Origin: Spirochaetia bacterium | GTDB taxonomy: Bacteria; Spirochaetota; UBA12135 | Assembly: GCA_003497555.1 (NCBI GenBank) | Contig: DNNS01000406.1 | Location: 1-8,880 of the forward strand | Length of the DNA: 8,880 nucleotides | Direction of reading: 5' to 3' | In this document: positions 6,239 through 8,880 of the stretch, one piece after another | How positions within the stretch are numbered: position 1 is the first letter of the stretch | How the letters are laid out: each line of letters starts with the position of its first letter | The notes under the pieces: model-generated | What the model saw: the letters and a program-made list of their open reading frames with translations, nothing else | Told to the model about the DNA's origin: nothing | Databases searched by the model: none | Program-made: the position numbers and the translations under genes

Positions 6239-8074
6239 TTAAACAAATGTATGGTTTTGTGCGTTTAGTATTGTTGATTTTTCCAGGCTGGTGAGAGGGT
6301 ATTCTCCGGCGATTTTATATAAATCATGTCTGATTTTCCATTGGTCGATTTTTTTTGCACAGAAAAGAATAATGCGGGCGCTTATATCTTCCTGCACAGG
6401 TTCTACCTGTCTGCTTGAAGCGCGCAAGGCCAAATGCATTACAGGATGATCTGTGAAAAAATTCTTTAAGGAAACAGAGGTTTTTTCGCGTAAATCAATA
6501 TGACAATCTGCAATTTCCAGCATGCCTGCAAGTCCGTAAAGGAAGTCATTGGTGTTTTTCCTGTGTGTTGCTGTAAATTTTTCCAATATTTCAAAACTTT
6601 CCCTATGCCTGAGACGGCCTAGGAGATAAATAGCCGCATGTACGCGTTTTTGCGGATTGGAAACTTTAGGCATAAAATCATCATATTTATCAATCATCTC
6701 ATAAAGCCGGGGAAGGCAGCGCCGGTCGTCAAGCAGGCCAAGAGCCAAAGCGCTGTGCTTGCTGAGATTTTCATTATCAGAAGCAAGCCAGGAAGCCAGT
6801 TCTTCTTTCATGTTATATTTCACTGCTGCAGCCCGGATCGCCTCACCGGGCGCATCGGAAGAAAGCAGTTCCCGGATTTTTTCCCGGGGAGGAAATTCCA
6901 GGCACGGCTCCTGCGGCTTAAAAAAGCAGCCGCTTTTTTTCAGTTCTGAAATTAATTTTTCATAATTGATGTTTTTTGCAAAAACCTTATCTTGGCAGAT
7001 TAGAGCAGCCATTACTCCGGCAATTTCACCGGTCTTGTGCATATCGCGGCGCATGCGTACCGATTGCGCCATATCATGATCAAAGGCCATGCAGCGCCCG
7101 GCTGCGAGCAGATTATCAAATTCTACCGGTATAAATGCGCCCATGGGAACCGGTATCCAGAACTTTTTATTAAACAGGCTGCAGACTACCTCCCAGTCCC
7201 GGGATTCGGTACTCTCCAGCGCCCAGTCATTTACATGATTATCATGAAAAGACCAGGCATACATAACCGGTTTGGCAGTAAAACGACCGGCTAAAAAATC
7301 CCTGAAACGAAGCTGTTCTTCGCCGGTAATGAAACGCCCTTCGCGCAGGCCAAGCATGGGGCAGACCAGCATTAACTGATCGTCTTCATATTTTTTTTTT
7401 AAATGCAGAGCTGTGGAATGCAGTACCGCCTGCGATAAATCTTCTGCTTCCAGGTGGAATACATAACCGGCATCAAAATTATGCAGTCCGTATTTCATGG
7501 CACTGCCATCACGATCTACAACCAGGCGCACGCTGGAATAGGGCTGGGGAAGATTGTCGCTTTCCCGTCCGATGGAAGTTTTACATCCGGCCAGGGCACA
7601 AGCAAAAGCTTCGGCCGTAGAGTCAATTAGCACAGAACAGGAAACATCATGCACTCCCCGGGGCGAGATAAAACGCACTCCGCAGATCTTTCTTTTTTCG
7701 GTATAAACGCCAAGCAGGCTGGATTCAAGAGATAACTCGCCGCCGCTGGCAGTTATAAACTGTTCTGACAGATATTTATACGCCTCTGATTTATGTACAT
7801 CACTAAAATTTTTTTCCAGTTCAGCGTCCAGTTCTTCGTACAAACCGCCCCGGCTGCCGGCGCAGTAGCCGAACATTCCCCCGGCGCTTCCCTGGCCGTA
7901 TACGCAGGAATTTTGTTCAATACCCAGTACTTTAAATCCGTATTTGGCCGCTGCGGTTATAGCCCAGGCTCCGGCGGTTCCTGCTCCTGCGGAAATTACA
8001 TCATAATGATTGGAAAACCTGATATTAATATTTTCACTCACGGTTTTTCTGTTTTGTATACGGCAGTAATTCAT
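6239..8074 (-). CDS. FAD-dependent oxidoreductase (FAD_oxidored type) with HEAT-like C-terminal domain
   Basis: This predicted cytoplasmic flavoprotein of 611 residues has an unknown substrate. Residues about 23-380 form the oxidoreductase. The dinucleotide-binding strand YDVISAGAGTAGAWA contains GAGTAG (30-35), with acidic Glu53 at the end of the second strand. A GQGSAGGMFGY segment (60-70) follows, then a CSVLIDSTAEA strand (146-156), an LREGRFITGEE motif (243-253) typical of the family, and the C-terminal FAD motif IPVPMGAFIPVEFDNLLAAG (307-326) with a following MRRDMHKTGEIAGVMAAL helix. Residues about 395-600 are helical, with HEAT-like units (for example HSALALGLLDDRRCLPRLYEMI at 440-461 and RVHAAIYLLGRLRHRESFEIL at 477-497), so this is a fusion of enzyme and helical solenoid. 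The start has AGAGG about 8 bp upstream and overlaps the preceding stop by ATGA, pointing to co-translation with the small Rossmann-like protein. No signal peptide is visible. The oxidoreductase class is sure; the reaction is not. Confidence 0.88.
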   Translation of the reverse strand: MNYCRIQNRKTVSENINIRFSNHYDVISAGAGTAGAWAITAAAKYGFKVLGIEQNSCVYGQGSAGGMFGYCAGSRGGLYEELDAELEKNFSDVHKSEAYKYLSEQFITASGGELSLESSLLGVYTEKRKICGVRFISPRGVHDVSCSVLIDSTAEAFACALAGCKTSIGRESDNLPQPYSSVRLVVDRDGSAMKYGLHNFDAGYVFHLEAEDLSQAVLHSTALHLKKKYEDDQLMLVCPMLGLREGRFITGEEQLRFRDFLAGRFTAKPVMYAWSFHDNHVNDWALESTESRDWEVVCSLFNKKFWIPVPMGAFIPVEFDNLLAAGRCMAFDHDMAQSVRMRRDMHKTGEIAGVMAALICQDKVFAKNINYEKLISELKKSGCFFKPQEPCLEFPPREKIRELLSSDAPGEAIRAAAVKYNMKEELASWLASDNENLSKHSALALGLLDDRRCLPRLYEMIDKYDDFMPKVSNPQKRVHAAIYLLGRLRHRESFEILEKFTATHRKNTNDFLYGLAGMLEIADCHIDLREKTSVSLKNFFTDHPVMHLALRASSRQVEPVQEDISARIILFCAKKIDQWKIRHDLYKIAGEYPLTSLEKSTILNAQNHTFV

Positions 8075-8862
8075 ATCATTTCCTCTGCATGTTTTTCTCC
8101 GGCCTCCATAGACTGTGCCGGATTATCATAGGCGGTAGAAGGTAAAAGAATAATATTATTAATAACTTCCGGCCCTGGCCTGCACAGGCAGGCAAATTCC
8201 GTACCGCTGGCGGATAAAAATAAATTTTGCAGTTTTTTATCCCGGTTTTTCCAGAAAGCATGCAGGGCATTGCGGGCCTGAGGCCAGGATGTTTTGGGGG
8301 CCAGGGGAATGGAAAGAATATACTGGGCGGGAAATAGACCTGTGCTGACAGTGTTTCCGGAATAATTTCCGTCTGGTTCTTCGGGAACCGGGCTATGCAG
8401 CAGGGCATTATAGAATTTGGAAATAAGCATACTTTCTGCTGAGCGGGTATCAATAATTTTTTGTGCAAAAAGACGTTCTATACCGCTGAAATTTGAAATT
8501 TCAATTTCAAACAGGTTGTTAATATAATTCCAGGAAATTATTTCCGTCAGGAATTTAAATCGCGTACTTATACCTTTAAGCATAGTGCTTAACAGCGGTA
8601 TAAGAGCCGGGATATGAATCTTATCCCGATTCACAATGTTTCTGTGAAGGCATTCGTTTTGAAATTTATTAGCCAGGGGTGTTTTAATTTCTAAATCCCA
8701 CTTTTTACCTCCGTAAAAAGCATGGGCATACTCATAGCCCGGAGCAGCGCCTCTTTCCAGAACAATGGAGTTATTAATGATGTTAGCAAGTCCGCAGCCG
8801 GTGAAAGTTGCTCCCAGTACTGCGAGTTTATAGGGATTTTCTTTGCTGTTTTTATTATACAT
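8071..8862 (-). CDS. Degenerate Rossmann/FAD-binding-like protein, partner of the downstream oxidoreductase
   Basis: I cannot name this 263-residue protein. Its N-terminus, YKLAVLGATFTGCGLA (11-26), reads as a beta-alpha nucleotide-binding turn (GATFTGCGLA, a GxxxxGxGxA variant rather than GxGxxG), followed by a second strand ending in an acidic residue (IVLERG, 33-38), as in FAD-binding folds. A later FAQKIIDTRSAE segment (132-143) resembles the strand of flavoproteins usually written vIDaTG. The classical C-terminal FAD motif (GD or AGR type) is not visible, and the protein is well short of a full flavoenzyme. It may be a reduced paralogue of the downstream enzyme's N-terminal half. The start is supported by GGGAG about 7 bp upstream. 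The last codons overlap the oxidoreductase start (ATGA), so the two are probably made together and may act as a complex. No signal peptide or membrane segment is seen. Whether it binds FAD is open. Confidence 0.7.
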   Translation of the reverse strand: MYNKNSKENPYKLAVLGATFTGCGLANIINNSIVLERGAAPGYEYAHAFYGGKKWDLEIKTPLANKFQNECLHRNIVNRDKIHIPALIPLLSTMLKGISTRFKFLTEIISWNYINNLFEIEISNFSGIERLFAQKIIDTRSAESMLISKFYNALLHSPVPEEPDGNYSGNTVSTGLFPAQYILSIPLAPKTSWPQARNALHAFWKNRDKKLQNLFLSASGTEFACLCRPGPEVINNIILLPSTAYDNPAQSMEAGEKHAEEMI

Positions 8863-8880
8863 GATGACTCCCTGGAAAAT

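Noticed and set aside
6159..6244. Three TTTAAAC copies in the intergenic region (6159-6165, 6171-6177, 6238-6244)
   Set aside because: This is a short AT-rich word in an AT-rich stretch with irregular spacing, and one copy overlaps the oxidoreductase stop. Chance is a sufficient explanation.
8076..8468. Minus-strand 130-codon open frame overlapping the small Rossmann-like gene
   Set aside because: It lies wholly within the better-supported 263-residue gene in another frame. Its translation is Pro/Cys-rich without domain features, and the longer frame has the ribosome binding site and the ATGA coupling.

Overview
The window reads as ordinary bacterial chromosome from a Gram-negative-type organism of moderate to low GC. 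Three things support this: a predicted secreted protein with a beta-barrel-like C-terminus ending in Phe (outer-membrane style), GGAGG-type ribosome binding sites, and a sigma-54 activator with an intact GAFTGA motif. The phylum cannot be fixed from these genes. A spirochaete-like source is a guess, based mainly on the free-standing CsgG-like envelope protein; no rRNA, tRNA or marker gene is present to test it.

Layout. Positions 1-1343 (plus strand) carry a small two-helix membrane protein, whose frame is open to the left edge, and a compact, AT-rich Ntn-type amidase/acyltransferase (CBAH/C45-like). Everything from 1366 to the right end is on the minus strand and reads leftwards as two transcription units. 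The right-hand unit (8862 to 6239) encodes a short Rossmann-like protein followed, with an ATGA overlap, by an FAD-dependent oxidoreductase with a helical-repeat C-terminus. It ends at a hairpin near 6180-6222. The left-hand unit (5961 to 1366) encodes a CsgG-like/beta-barrel envelope protein, a multi-spanning NtrB-type histidine kinase and an NtrC-type response regulator. These three genes overlap by 14 bp and 4 bp.

The most informative part is the 277-bp gap between the two minus-strand units (5962-6238). It holds a near-perfect sigma-54 (-24/-12) promoter at 5994-6009. The promoter is spaced correctly for a short leader, a GGAGGT ribosome binding site and the ATG at 5961. About 90 bp upstream of the inferred start site is a 31-bp inverted repeat built from three TGCGCA units (6059-6089), at enhancer distance. 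The last gene of the operon encodes a sigma-54 enhancer-binding protein. The simplest reading is therefore a self-regulated envelope module: membrane kinase, phospho-regulator, binding to the TGCGCA array, sigma-54 transcription of the CsgG-like protein plus the two-component pair. The signal and the job of the CsgG/barrel protein are unknown. No mobile elements, CRISPR arrays, tRNAs or rRNAs were seen.
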